Source of the DNA: Lethocerus indicus
Lineage: Eukaryota > Arthropoda > Insecta > Hemiptera > Belostomatidae
DNA: 64,000 nucleotides
Assembly: GCA_019843655.1 (NCBI GenBank)
Contig: JACDQD010000011.1
Coordinates: forward strand, 12,008,604 to 12,072,603
Reading direction: 5' to 3'
Under the pieces are notes generated by a model, which was not told the origin of the DNA, did not search any database, and saw nothing but the letters and a program-made list of their open reading frames with translations. The translations under genes were made by a program, and so were the position numbers. This document shows, in pieces, positions 48,932 to 62,751 of the stretch (the first letter of the stretch is position 1; every line of letters begins with the position of its first letter).

Positions 48932-51900
48932 ATATTATGTAATTAAAGTTAAGATTAAACTAGTTAAAATTAAAGATAAGAAATTCATATCATGTTTACT
49001 TAAAACAAAATTCTCTAATACTTAATACAAGGTATTATACTATTATATTTCCAAACTCAAAGTAAAGATTTACAAATATACATAATTTTTGTTAATGTAT
49101 AGTTCTTTATAAAAACTTTTTCAGTACATAGAATTATTTTTCCATCAGAATTAATATCATAAAACAAACTACATAGAAATTGATTTCATTTGGCTATTAT
49201 ATAAATACTAATGAATGTTAGTTACAAAGAATTAGAATAGAACTAAATAAAGATTATAGATTATAACCCAACTAGGTATACTTTGTGTGCCTGTAATATT
49301 TTTTGTTTCTACTATTTAGTAAAGAAAATTGTCTTAATTTTTTTCTGTTCTATTTTTCTTTACCTTACCCTTTATTTTGATTAGAGCACTGAAATTTTAC
49401 ACCACTCTGATTTATTAAATCTGTTTATAATACCTAGTAGAACCTGCAGCAAGCATTGTATCTGTGCTCAGGTGGGATATAGATTGAATACTGGAGGGGG
49501 TTGATGGTGTAGCTTGAGTAGTATTGATATTGCAATCTTCCTCTGTTGCTATTTCTTCCACTGGCAACTTCATATCACTTTCAACAATGGGTTCTTCATC
49601 AACTTCAATTGGAACAGTAGGTACCAGTTTGACAGCCCTAAAACAGTATTACAGAATTTTAGTTATATTTTTGTTGTTTCACAATGCCTCAAGACGTCCT
49701 TATTTAATATTCTTCCTATTAGTTTAGTTCCTTTGAGGGAGTGTGTTGTATATTATATTGCTTGTGGGTCATTACCTAATTTCCTAAATTTTTATTGTCT
49801 AATTTTTGGGGCAACTTATTTCAGGACAATAGGCTAATTAAAACTTGAAGAACAATATTTCTCAAATATTACATCACAAAAACTATAAACTTTTAATTTC
49901 AACTTAAATATTAGATAAATTAATAATAGATTTCCTTATGCTTAAAATAAAAGTAACATACCCAACTCCAGATCCAGGATGCCTTACAGAAATCTCTTGA
50001 CCCAGTTCTTTGACTTGTAAAACGGCATCACAAAATGTACCAAGCATAGAAACATGTGCTCTCCAACGAGACATGAAACATTCCTTAAGCTGGCCTTTGT
50101 CTAATCCTAGAACATTTGATAATTTCTTCATTCATTTGAGAAGCATAATTAGTTCAAATTGCATGAAATATTAAATAAAATCACATTATTTTATTATTTG
50201 AATAAAACAGGTAATAACTTTTGCAATGTTGCTTTAATACCTGTACTTAAAGGAGCGTAAGTTTCAGGAACTGAACCAACATTCTGAATTTTGTACGGGT
50301 TACCCACAACATCCACAGCTGGAAAGAAAATTATACTTAAGTTACAAATTAATAATTTGTACAAAAAATTTTAGTCTTCTTAACATGACACAATAAGAAG
50401 TCAAATGTAAAACTGGATATAAAGTAATGTAAAAGCAATAATATGTATTTTGACTCTAGGATCACAGATGCCACAAAATCTAAAATTAAAAACTGTTTCA
50501 TTAAACTCTAGAGAGTTTACCAACACAGAGTTTAAAAGCACTATGCACGTAATTTTATATCACTACTCACAAACAATTTCAATTTACACTAAGTACATGT
50601 GAATGCAGTGTACTGAGTCTGAACTCAAAGGTTAGAGAATGACTTGAATAAAATGAGGTTAATAATTTGAATACAATAAAGAATTCAAACATTGTTATAA
50701 GTACTAGTTCAGGGTTAGATTAATTTATATTAGTGGGGACAAATAAAATGTCCCCATAAAATATATGTAATTTTTAAGTTTTACTTATATCCCCAAACAA
50801 ATCTCCTATATGTTAACACTATACTAACAAAATATATGTTTATGTGTAGACTATATATACTCAGTCATTAATCTATATGACACTACTCTTACTACCATTT
50901 AACACTGCCTAAGAATATACAACTTACCAATACAGTCTCTAAAATAGAAATTATATTTTTAGCAGCAATTTTATAATGCAATTATATTATTTTAGCTGTT
51001 ATAAGCTGAACATAATTTTTAAAGAATGAATTGAGATAAAGGATTTTTGTTATCTTACTTAGTATTAGGACTACTGAATTTGTACACTTACTTTCTATTC
51101 TGATAATTTGTATTCCATTTTCAAGCGTCACTTGATTCTGAAATGCAACACAGAGAGAGGCCAAATTTATTTCATCAGACTCCAACAGGATAGACATAAC
51201 TACGCCGACGTGCCAAGCTACGGGCACACCGTATTTTTCAATCTGAAAAGCAAGAACGGGTTGATGAGGAATCGCAAAATTTCTCAAACCGAAGTGAGAA
51301 TTAAGTGTTCGTACCATACCTCAAGTGAGTGGCAATAGCCGAGGTAACGGCAAGTATTGTAATCTGCCTCCAATAACACATATATTTTATTTTCTGAGTT
51401 GATGGCTATTTTTTTATTTTTTATCTGGATAGGGAAGTGAGTCCTTCCAGGAATGACTGTTATCCAACCTGAAATGTCTATGAGTTGCTGAAACAGAACA
51501 AGAAATGTCTTTATAATGCCCTTTGGGGAAAAAATCCAGTCATAATGTAAAATACTTAATTACTTTCTATTACCTTGGGGAAGATGGATACCATTTTTTT
51601 GTTCCCATAAAACCAAAGTAAATCTCCGACGTTGGCACTTGTGTGATTTACACACTGTTTAGAAAGTACAGTATCTACTTCTAACTTCTGTTGTGGAACT
51701 GTAAAAATTAAAATTTCATTCATAAAATTCATTGCATTTACCTGACAAATATAATGTATTTAAATATGAATATTCAACAATTTTTGTTTCATTTATAAAC
51801 CAATTTACAAACCATTTTCAACCATTTGTTATGACCTCAATCTCCTATGAAGAATGAGTTTGTCTATACAAACTTCAATGATTAAAATCATAATTATATA

Positions 51901-52522
51901 AAGGAGTCATTTAAATGGTTTATTCTAAATATGTCCCAATATATTTAAGGAAATATGAAGTCAAGTGATTGTATCTTTAAATTGATAAATTTTTTTAAAA
52001 TGGTAGATGAACTGTATACACCTTTACTATTTGATAATTAACTGGATATGTGATTAATAAAGATAGAAAATTTACAAGCATAAAGGATTAAAATCGAACT
52101 ATAATATTAATATATATTTGGTCACGGATTCTATGTCACTAAACCATGAGTACATTAAGGTTTATAGTAATTTTCGTATATTATGAATTATACACTTTAA
52201 TACTTAGAATATAAAACACATCCATGACATCAGATCTTCAGGTTTCTGATTTATAGAATTTTTTTAATTCTGGAAAGGGAAAACTGGACATGTTCCAAAC
52301 AACCTCTAACTAAATGAAAAACTATTTTTTCCCCAATAGAAGGAATTGTTTTTCAAACGAGTTTTATAACAAACCTGTCCCAGTCATGTAAATGTAAGGT
52401 GGTAATTCTTGATGGACAACCAATGATCCGTTTTTATGCAAGACATTCCTCAATTTGGCCAGGGTGGAACTCAGCCTCCAGGACTGCAGCCAAGTTGCGG
52501 CCACATAATACAGTGTCAACAT
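44299..52522 (-). CDS. HLCS: Holocarboxylase synthetase / biotin protein ligase
   Basis: Attaches biotin to carboxylases and possibly histones, via biotinyl-AMP. Seventeen exons on the minus strand: 52522-52375, 51698-51574, 51487-51320, 51242-51092, 50318-50241, 50106-49962, 49637-49434, 48820-48635, 47939-47613, 47151-46986, 46874-46689, 46589-46404, 46005-45873, 45497-45337, 45250-45136, 44833-44620, 44479-44299, giving 957 residues with consistent phase. The catalytic half shows QRQTKGIGRGNNTWLSPEGC, the biotinyl-AMP-binding GRGRNxW loop (here GRGNNTW), LKWPNDIY with the lysine motif KIGGVIV, and a C-terminal SH3-like barrel ending FDMLAGLILPKVMK. The glutamine amidotransferase-like N-terminal half (YVLTSGGSVLCLCSDLLGSV) is typical of animal HLCS. 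It is longer than human (726) because of the extended, Ser/Thr-rich N-terminal region. The start is the first ATG in the exon and is less certain than the rest. Confidence 0.93.
48297..48611 (-). mobile_element. Putative retroelement fragment containing repeat copy B
   Basis: Read on the minus strand, it starts with TACCTGTTTTGTGGTCTGCG and the 44-base repeat (48568-48611), runs through about 250 bases of T-rich sequence and ends in a run of ten A residues. A shared 5' part and an A tail suggest a short retroelement. It lies in an HLCS intron on the same strand as the gene. No coding domain is recognised. Confidence 0.4.
48842..48929. repeat. Compound (CA)n-(TA)n microsatellite
   Basis: About 17 CA units followed by about 27 TA units. 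On the coding (minus) strand the GT repeat ends only about 20 bases upstream of the acceptor of the HLCS exon beginning at 48820. Confidence 0.95.
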
Positions 52523-52998
52523 GGTGATGCAGTTTTCCAACGCCTTGGAACACTAAAACCTATAGTTCATTCTAATTGATTCATTCCTTTTTACCGGCGA
52601 CTGAATAGGCCGATTGGAAAAAATGTTAATAAAACCCGTGACGAAATTTATCAAGACGGACAAACGTAAGGGCGTAAACGTTATCCGGTTGAAAATAAAA
52701 ATTTAAAGTGGTTCTCGAAAAGGGACGAACTCTAATCGAAGAAGACGACTGACAAGACCCAGAAGTCGAGAACCATGTAACAAGGACCAAACCATTCCGG
52801 GAGAAGGTTACAGTGGTATAGGTTATAACTGTATTAATTGATCGATGCAACGAAGGTTTGTTTTGTTCCGAGATTTGTTTTCGCGGTTGTTCCCCTGTTT
52901 GAATTGACGACAGTTCCCGTTTATACAACAGTTTTATTTAACATTTCGCGAATTTGAGCGCACTTTCGGGTTTAAATTCGACCGACAAGAAAGTCAAA
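52523..52998. promoter_or_regulatory. Divergent promoter region HLCS / PLRG1
   Basis: 476 bp separate the two start codons. The centre is relatively less AT-rich and has no obvious TATA box, fitting a bidirectional promoter for two housekeeping genes. This is inferred from geometry. Confidence 0.5.
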
Positions 52999-55900
52999 AT
53001 GTTGGAGGTTAGTGTAAACACAACTCTTGCGGTATTTTTATGAATAGTTTTTTCATTGCGACTAATGTACCTGTTTTCGTGTTCTTCAGGAAGTCCAGCG
53101 CCATTCTGTCCACACTTTGCTGTTCAGATCTTTGAAAAGGACTCATGACATGTTTTTGACCAACCAAGGGATGCTGCCCCCTCCTGATGAATCTGCGTTA
53201 GTATAATGCATATTGTATTTAACTGAAAGTTGTTTTGCCTCTTGTAATTTCATACAAATACATAATCGAAAATGTATTTTAAATTCAATTATTCCTGTGT
53301 ATCTTACAGCGAAAGAATAAAGAGGATGGTTAAAGCACGAGACAGTTACAGTTTAGTTTTGGACAAAGTAATGCAAAACAAGTTAGTGATTGCACAAAAC
53401 AGTGAAAATAAGCAAGATGGGACTAATCAACAAGGTGTAGTATGGATGTTATCTATTTTTATTAAAACCATAATTGACTAATCCATAATTTTCAACACAT
53501 CCATATATATGAGAGAAATAAAAAATGTATGTTTTTTTAATATTCCATGAATCACTCTGTAAAAAATAGTGTAGATAATAAATTTAAAATAACTGATCCT
53601 AAGAGCTTCAGTGGTGTTGAGCATGGAGAGAGTTGTGCTAGAAGTTGGTGGTTCAAATCCATATGCCATAGATGTTAGTTCGTAAGTAGTAGGTCAACGG
53701 CATAAGCTGCTCACTGGGTATCATAAAAAGAACATAATTGGCCTTAAGCTACCAATTCCAGTAGTAAGCTGAAAATAGCGGTATTGAGAAAATGATTCTG
53801 TAGTGTGTATTGTTATTGAAAGTTTGTAAGCGTGAAAATTGTACAACTGTTACAACATTATAACTTGACGATCAATTTAGTTGAAGGTAGTGAAGGACAG
53901 GAGCAGGGGGAAAGTGGGGCATTGGTTCCGATAATGGGAGCACTGACGGCCTCTCAACCGGCGACTGGCGTTATCACGCCGAGGAAGCCTTCAGCAATGC
54001 CGAAACCCAAATGGCACGCTCCTTGGAAATTGTACAGGGTCATATCCGGCCATTTAGGTTGGGTACGTTGTGTAACTGTCGAGCCGGGAAACGAATGGTT
54101 CGCCACGGGTTCAGCTGACAGAGTTATTAAGGTAAATAACTTTCAGTGAATTGCATCTACCCAGTTTCAAAAAAATATAGTTTGGAAAAATATGATCTGG
54201 TAAAAAATAACTATAAAAATAAGTTTAAGTTAAAGTAGCTCAAAGTTTTACAAAGAAACAACCTTTTAAATTGTAAAAAATAATAGTTTATCATCAGAAC
54301 TCTTTACTTGAAGCAGGGCTAATAATATTCTTGACATGGGATTATCATCTTACTGCTAATAGAAATTGACAAACCTAAATCACCTGATGGACATTATTTT
54401 TATTTATCATCCAATATTTGAATATAATTCAGTTCCGTTGAAAATTTGCTATTTTGTATAAATAATGAAATGTTAATTCGGATAGTACCTGAATTGGAAC
54501 TGTTCAGTTGCTCATATTTTCTGACAGCTTTGGAAATTTTAAAGCCTTAAAATTAAAACCTTAATAATTTTCTTTGAACAATAAAAATAATTAGTTGATC
54601 GTTAAAAATATTGCTTCATTTCAATTCTGTTTTAGGTTTGGGAGTTAGCAAGTGGGAAACTCAAAGTTTCTTTAACAGGTCACATAAGTAGTGTGAGAGG
54701 ATTAGCGGTGAGCTCGAGGCATCCATACCTGTTCAGTTGTGGGGAGGACAGACAAGTTAAATGTTGGGATCTGGAATATAATAAGGTTAATACAATTGTA
54801 AATATACGTTGTGATTTTTATTTGAATAAATAAAATGTGAACTTACCTTTATTTGAACTTTTTTTTCTAGGTTATACGCCATTATCACGGTCACCTAAGT
54901 GCAGTTTACTCATTGAGTTTACACCCTACAATTGATGTTCTAATCACAGCTGGGAGAGATTCGACGGCTCGCGTTTGGGACATGCGTACCAAGGCCAACG
55001 TTCACACTTTGACTGGACATACAAATACTATAGCAAGTGTTATTTCACAGGCGGCTGAACCTCAGGTTTGTGGGACAGATTACTCTTTGCCCATCGAAAA
55101 TATATGTGGATGATGCATTTGTAATTTTTAAAATGGTGTTTGCGCCAGGAGAATTGCCTAAGAATAAAAAAAAATCATTCTTTTTAATATTACTGATGTT
55201 ACAGGTTATTACAGGAAGTCATGATTGTACAATAAGACTGTGGGACCTTGCTGCTGGAAAATCTATTGCAACGCTGACAAATCATAAAAAGAGTGTTAGA
55301 TCTCTCATTTTTCATCCTACATTGTGAGTAGTGCAATTATTCTTAAATGCTTTCCATAAATTTTTAGTATTCTAAATCTTATTCTTATTTATACAAAATT
55401 AATGGTAAATCCAATACATTTCTTAATTAAAAAATTTGGTCCAATAATTTAAACAAATTCAAAAACTATGATTAATTTATTCTGATTTTTTTACTTTATT
55501 TTTGGAATTTGGTATCAATAAAAAATTGAATCCCAGTAGCAGACCAAATTGTCCTTAAATAACAGTTTATAGTTGTTATCATTTTTATGAAAATTAGATA
55601 AACCTTTGTCATTAATTATATATGTATTTTAATTTTCAGATATATGTTTGCATCAGCTAGTCCAGACAACATCAAACAGTGGAGGTGTCCCGAAGGCAAT
55701 TTTATTCAGAATTTGTCAGGCCATAATTCAATCGTAAATTGTCTTGCCGTGAATCCAGAAGGGGTTCTGGTATCTGGCGCGGATAATGGTACTCTGTACT
55801 GTTGGGATTGGAGGACTGGCTACAACTTCCAGCGTTTACAGGTATCACTTTTTCTCCCTCGCGAAGAATATTAAAATTTAGTTGTTCTCAAAGAACAAAC

Positions 55901-56769
55901 ACTTTTAGCATCCAAGAAAAATCATTGAAAATGTAATCAGTCTTCTCTTCCTTGGTATCTAGCAATTATCTGATGAAATCTTGAACTTCTAACTGAAAAA
56001 CTATAAAGCCCTTGCTAAGTTTAAATTGCAAAAAAGCATGGTTCTTGATGTAACAGTTTTTTTTCTTAAATTGTTCACAAACACTTTTATTTTGTGACAT
56101 ATTTTTTATTGCTGGGTTCTACACAAGAAATAAATTTTACTTTCTTCTAAGCATTTTACACTTGTACTAGTATAAACTGTAAACAAGATATACCAATAAA
56201 ATTAATATGTGCATGGTATTAGACCTGAATTGAAAGTGACACATCATTCGAGTTTGTAATTTCTTTTTTATACACTGTCCTTTTAATGATATATCAAAGA
56301 CAGTTTTGATAATTTAGAACATAATAAATTTGTGAAAATAAAGATATATTGCTTGATAAGCGTTGATTTTGTATTATGTCAAATCAATGTCATATTAAGC
56401 ATAGAATATTGCTTAAGTATTTTACAAATATAATGAAAATAAATGCATATTTGAAATGTTTCTAGGCTCCAGTTCAGCCCGGCTCAATGGACAGTGAATC
56501 TGGCATATTTGCTATGACATTTGATCAAAGTGGCAGTAGACTTATCACAACCGAAGCAGATAAGACAATTAAAATATACAAAGAAGACGATACAGCAGTA
56601 ATGATTATTTCTATTCTTACATTTTTTTATTTAACTTGTATTATGTGAGAAATTATTATAAGTTACAACAATATTATCTATGTTTAAATAACAAATTTAT
56701 TTTTTTTAGACTGAAGAATCACATCCAATACACTGGCGACCGGAAATTCTGAAAAGAAGGAAATATTAA
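52999..56769 (+). CDS. PLRG1: Pleiotropic regulator 1 (PRP46), WD40 spliceosome protein
   Basis: Nuclear component of the Prp19/CDC5L (NTC) complex needed for pre-mRNA splicing. Ten exons: 52999-53007, 53090-53196, 53310-53434, 53881-54131, 54636-54785, 54871-55065, 55205-55323, 55640-55841, 56466-56597, 56710-56769, giving 449 residues (human 514). The N-terminal region has [15 protein letters not shown]. It is followed by [20 protein letters not shown], the family hallmark before the propeller. Seven WD repeats follow with ends such as [45 protein letters not shown] and YCWDWRTG. It finishes with [16 protein letters not shown], shared across the family. The start ATG lies in a 9-base first coding exon, which fits the phase. 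The first bases of the exon at 53881 could alternatively begin six bases later. AATAAA is at 56842-56847. Confidence 0.95.
53597..53785 (+). mobile_element. tRNA-derived SINE, copy 3
   Basis: The head AGAGCTTCAGTGGTGTTGAG and box B GGTTCAAATCC near 53649 lead into ATATGCCATAGATGTTAG and GTAAGTAG, then GCATAAGCTGCTCACT and ATCATAAAA. It has the best preserved box B and lies within a PLRG1 intron on the sense strand, about 95 bases before the next exon. Confidence 0.8.
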
Positions 56770-56841
56770 AAAAAAATCTTCCCAGAATAAATGTGGATTT
56801 AAACAATGTAATTTATAAGTACATCGGAAACTTTTGTAACA

Positions 56842-56847
56842 AATAAA
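56842..56847 (+). terminator. Poly(A) signal of PLRG1
   Basis: AATAAA 73 bases after the stop codon, followed by T-rich sequence. Confidence 0.6.
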
Positions 56848-56978
56848 TTTTCATGCAATTTTTTACTTACTGCCAATGTGTCCTAGTGCTATTTTTTTTT
56901 ATAAAAAAAATATATGAAAAATAATTCAGTCAGGCAAATGTTAGAATAAGCTTGTGTGAGAATGTTTCCATTTGGAAC

Positions 56979-59331
56979 TCAAAGTTCATCATCAAAATTA
57001 ATTTCTTCTTCTGGGAAGTCTCCGGTTTCAATATACATTGGTTTAACAAAGCCTCCGTATTTTGGGGGGCATTCAAAATATTTTACACCACCAACCCTTA
57101 AAACAGTAATGAAATAAATAAATACAAACCTAATTGAATTATCAAGTGTTAAAATAAGTAACTTTGTAAGTAAGTTTGTAATAAATTAATAATGTAACAA
57201 TTGAATGTGTTTTGTATATAATCTTTTGAATGTTTTCTTATAATTTATACTTACGATCCATCATTCTTCCCTAAAGGCTCATCATATTTTATTCCAACCC
57301 AATAGCCAGGTTTGAAATTAACTTTTCCTGTAGAAACATAAATATTAAATTAAAACTGTCCTATTTACAACAGCAAATCAAATGGAAGTTACTAATCATA
57401 ATAACATAAAAGAATTATCAAAACTTTAAGTACTTTCAGTTTAAATATTTATAGCTATGAATAATTATAATACCCATGAACATGACAGTAGCCCTCCGAA
57501 CAGGTTGTCCTGGAACTGTAACTTGGCACCTATTGCCTATCTCCATGGTTTTGATTTTGGCTTCATCCAATTCTTCTTCCTTCTTACGTTCAGCCTCTCT
57601 CTTTTCAGTTTCTTCTTCATTGTATTTCCCAAGTTTATTCTTTTTTAGGTATGCATGAAGTGAATCTATTCGAAAACATGATAAATTTCAGAATGCAACA
57701 GTTATACAGTATTTCACATTCATAATTTCCATAAAGGTGTTATGTTATTAAAATATATAAAATTTCAACTGATTCCCAGTTTACGTATGTTCTTACAAGT
57801 ATGTAGTTAGGTTAAGTTAGGCTATTATATAAAATATGACTAATATTGTTTTTTTTTAATTCTCACTGTTCAGCTATTTTCCCATTTCCATTATAGTGTG
57901 TATGTGAGGAATGAAGGTGATGGTGATTGATTAGGAATATGGAATACCAAAGCTAGATGTAGAAGTGAAGGGGAAACCCAGGGTGCATTATTATGATTTT
58001 TATTTATTTATAATATAAAGTGCTGTTACCTGTTCTTTTAGTATAATCTTCATCAGACAATTCAAATTTTCTTACACCACTATCATCTTCAAGCTGTTTC
58101 CGCAGTAAAAATTTGTCTTCAACCTATATTGATCACTTAATTATTCTTGAGAACTAAATAATAATAAGCACATAAAAATTAAAATTTTGAAAAGCAAAAC
58201 TAAAACTTAATATTAATAAATGACTTTTAAATACTCATCCAAATAAAAAGCATTTTGCAAATGTTGCAAGATTTATGGACAGAGCCCAATGAGTTTTTCT
58301 CAATGATAAAACAGTTGAGGTAACAAATTCTTAAATTTTATTTAATTATGAATTTAATAATTATGAATTTTTGATGAACTGCAGAAGTAATTAGTTTAGT
58401 AGAGTTAAAAAATGGAAATATTAAAAGAATTTAAAGTGTTTGAAATAGGCTTTTAAAAATCCATTTCTTTCAGAATACCATGAAATGCATTTAGTGGTAC
58501 TCACATGAATCCTCATCCCATCATCAATTGGAAATGATCCCAAAAGAGCGCTATTATCGCTGAGTGGGCACACCAATTTGTCATCCTTATCATAGAGTTT
58601 TACTGTCATTGTTGAAGCACTTCCACCAGTGAGCAGTTCTAATTTTCCCTGTTTGTATGTTAAAAACATTAATTGCAATACCACTGTTTACATAAAAATA
58701 TTACAAAAATTAATATGAACTCGTCATTTGTAATTGTAAAACTATAAAGGTGCAGTTATTATTAATTAATATAATAAATGGTGTGATGACGGGGGAAAGT
58801 TTCTGTTCCTCTAAATTATTTGTCCTAAAACCAAATCTTTACATATCATCATCAGAGGCTATTCCAATAAGGAAACAGAGTAGTAATTATGTAGTCAATT
58901 TTATAAATATGATAAAAATATTCTTTCACTCTTCAACCCACAATACTTATAGAAATTGTACACATTAATTAAAACTTGTGGGCCTTACTGAAAAAGGATA
59001 TGTTGTATACATGTATGAACATTTAATTCTGAAAATACATGCTTCTTATCACGAATACGGCCTGATCATTGATATGACGAAAACATGTAGAAAGACAAAA
59101 TTGGAGTTCTCAGCTCTCGGCTAAAGTGATCGGTTGTTTGGACTAGATGGGAACCAATCTTGAAATATTGGGTATAAAGGCAACCCGAGTGAAAACATCG
59201 GATTTACTAACCTTCAAAGAATCAACTGTTATGCTTTTTTGAAATCTTTTTTCCAAACTGAAGCTGTCGCATGATGTCGTGACTGTAACATTCACAAAAT
59301 CGCCAGTCTGCACTGAAAACGTCTCGGCCAT
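56979..59331 (-). CDS. TBCB: Tubulin-folding cofactor B
   Basis: Cytosolic chaperone that with cofactor E handles alpha-tubulin in folding and heterodimer disassembly. Six exons on the minus strand: 59331-59212, 58648-58505, 58123-58030, 57665-57474, 57327-57255, 57096-56979, giving 246 residues (human 244). A ubiquitin-like domain (about 1-90) has [30 protein letters not shown] and [17 protein letters not shown] charged coiled-coil linker follows ([20 protein letters not shown]). The CAP-Gly domain has [32 protein letters not shown] and the close [16 protein letters not shown], matching the CAP-Gly tubulin-binding groove. It ends in an acidic tail, NFDDEL. The start ATG is the family start. 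It is convergent with PLRG1, with 209 bases between the stop codons. Confidence 0.95.
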
Positions 59332-61061
59332 CGCGACAATATATGCGGCGACAATTTAAAAAGGATTCTAAGAGGACTGTCGACCGGAAGTGATACCAAT
59401 AACAACGTATTCCTAAGCTACGATATAACAATATCCGAATTTATATTACTAAAATTATATATTTCTGAGAGACCGGTCGAACACTGAATGCGGTGGATTA
59501 AATTCGTACCCTAGATAACGTACTCAGACTGCAACAACGTCGATGCGCATGACGCACGCTGGTGGAATGCATTAATCAATAATTATAATTTTATTAACTG
59601 TTTAATTCTGTTTTTATTTGTGATTGCAAAAAAATGGTCACTAGAACATGCACTTAGTGCTGAATATAGTTCAGTTTAAAAATTACGGGATTACCAACTT
59701 TTCATACTTGGAATACCTAACAGTTTACTATATAAAATTACTTTTTGAATGTTATTTACAGTGTAAAACTTACAATATAAATCCTAGTATATCCTAGTAT
59801 TTATTAAATAATTACTGATTATAAACATTTATAATGAATTCCAACTTTTATTGAATTATAAATTTATTGTAGTTTAAAAGTCATTAAAAAGACATCTAAA
59901 AGTCATTAAATGTTATTTGAAGCATAATAATGTTAGGTTTAGATATATGCATAATACATTCTTATTTAATTTATTGGTGCTTCAGTTCATTGTTGATAGA
60001 GGAAAAACTTGTCTAATTCACTTCAACAAAAATGTGAACTAGCGCATATAGATGTGTGTGTGAGATTTCTTCAAGTAATTTAATGCCAAATTGTTACCTA
60101 TAAATATCAAGTAGAATTTGTCACAGTATTGTTAAATTAAACCTACTAAATTTAAAGTTTTTTTCAATCATCCATTCTAGTAAATGTGTACCTTAAAGCA
60201 GTTTGGTATCCCATGGTGTTTAACAACTCATACCTGTTGTAACATCATCATCTGTAATCTGCAGGTGTTCAAAATAAAGAACACATTAATATCCACATGC
60301 ATTTTATTCACAACATGAACATAATGTTGAAACATTTATAATTAACAACATACATTGCCCAACTTAGTTGTTCTATCATTGTGTTAGATCTGAATGTACA
60401 AACTGATGCCTGCTTCTACTTATACACATTTAATGTAACTGAAAAGTTGACTACAAAAAAGTCCTTTGCACAGCTATAATTGGTTACTTATGTCATAAAA
60501 CCTTTTTTGTGATTCAATAAATTGGAACTAAATAATAAAAAATGTCATGTAACCTTAACAACCAACAATCTTAAAAGAACTTTCATGTTACTACCCTGTA
60601 CCAGTTTTGTAATGGGACCCATCCACCAGAGGTTGGCTGCAATATACTTCTTCATCCAATTTCATTATACTTATTTTTCTATATTCTTATACTCTTATAT
60701 CCAAAAATAAAATCTTTTTTGTTTATGGCTCCATTTACAACAAGAGTTTTGTTTAACATCTTAATGGAATGCCACTATTTAAGTCATGGAAATTAAGTTT
60801 TATTAACCATATATTTGGAATGTGTTCCACTCAGACATTGTGCAATAATAGTAGAATATGCAAGGCCAAGTGTACACTAACAAAATTTTCCATGTATGTT
60901 TTTCATAACTAAATAAATGCACGACAATAATGATACAATTTAAAACAAAAACTCAGTAGTTATCAGTAGAAAAATATTTTCTAAAAATAAATTTGTTAGC
61001 ATTAAGCAATACAACTACTTAGCCTTTTAGGTAACTAATTTATGTAGTTGAAGATCTCAGG
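59332..61061. other. Spacer between TBCB start and GBE1 stop
   Basis: AT-rich. 59340-59600 is likely TBCB 5' UTR/promoter (locally less AT-rich). The right part is GBE1 3' UTR, with minus-strand AATAAA-type sequences near 60302 and 60304. No other gene is seen. Confidence 0.45.
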
Positions 61062-62690
61062 TCAATGTGTTGCAAAAACGATGCCGACTCTTGAAGGAAT
61101 ATAGATCTGTAAAATAAGAAATAACATAAATACAAAATCTCTGTGCTTGAACTACACATAAATGCACTAAGCTGCAAAGATATTACTTTAATCAATTGTT
61201 CATTATAAATTTCAGTTTATCCTGTGTCTAATCAGTTTAGATCCCTTAGTGATCAAAAATGCAGTCTTAAAAAATATAAAATATTGAATCAACTATATTC
61301 AACTCAATTATTATTATATTTTCACCTGGAAAGAAAACTCCCTTCCAGCAAATGGTTCATGTTGTACTTCATATTCCACATCTGCAGATAATCTACCAAA
61401 TCCACCAAATTTTCCTTCATCGGTATGTAGTACAATATGGTATTTCCCACTTTTGTTCGTCCCAACTCTATAATCTGGAAAGCTTTGGGTAGGATGAAAA
61501 TTGAATGCAAACAATAGACCTGCTCTTTCAAAAACGATAACCTTATCGCTTTCATGTTTCCAACTAACATAGCCCTGAAAATGCACATAACCTACTAGAA
61601 TTAAAAAATACATGGCATTATTATTACTAAAGAGTCAAGCTTAATTACTTTATTTTTTATTATATACTTGTGATATAATGAAGTTATCAATAGGTATATG
61701 TACATTATATCATACAGCATACAATACATTCACAACAATATACTCATCGTACTACTTCCTTCTCCCAAATGCACATTTATTAAAATGATTCCTACTTCCA
61801 TAAAAATGGCTTGAAGATTTTTATACTATCAAATGACCTACTGGAGGAGCCTGAAGCCACTTGTACTTCTCTTCTGTTGCATTCATTGCTGCATCAAAAT
61901 TGTTCAACAGATGATACCTTAAATTGGTATCATCAACAAGATGCCACTGTCTTCGGGCATAATGGTAAGATTCATTGTTACCAACACGAGGGAAATCAAG
62001 CCATTCAGGATGACCAAATTCATTTCCTGAGGGAACAATACAATGAATATAATAGTGAACATAAATTGTCAAAATTTTTTATTTAGTAAAAAGATGACAA
62101 TGGGGGAAATCAATTTTAGTTTTACTTTGAAGAAAATTCATTTATTTGTTTTACTGAGGTTGATATTTTTTTTACCTTCTTATCAGTGACCTTTTTACTG
62201 AATTTTTACTTAGACCTTATAAAATTAACCAATTATAAGAAGAGGGAATTTATCACTCTTTGACTTTGGGGTGTACAACACAGTATATTTAAGCTTCTTT
62301 CTGCATACCTATAAAATTTAAATAAGCCTCTCCTCCAAGTCCATGAGTCAACAATCGAATCATTTTATGAAGTGCCATTCCTCTATCAATAACAGGAGTA
62401 GATTGTGACAAACAAGACATGTCAGTGTACATTTCCTTATCCATTAACCAAAAGGCTATTGTTTTATCACCAACTAATGCCTGAAATAGAAAACCATCTT
62501 GAAAATATTGACACACAGTAATATATTACCTGTACTATCAAATTAGTTAAACTAACTTGTTTTTAATTAACATATGAGAGAATATTTACAGTTTGATGGA
62601 ATATCTGTGTATTCAGGCATGCAGAAGAATAAATAATAAGACTAAAGAATTTTTTTACAATGTTCTGAAAGGATATTAATTGTGTTTATT

Positions 62691-62751
<61 letters not shown>

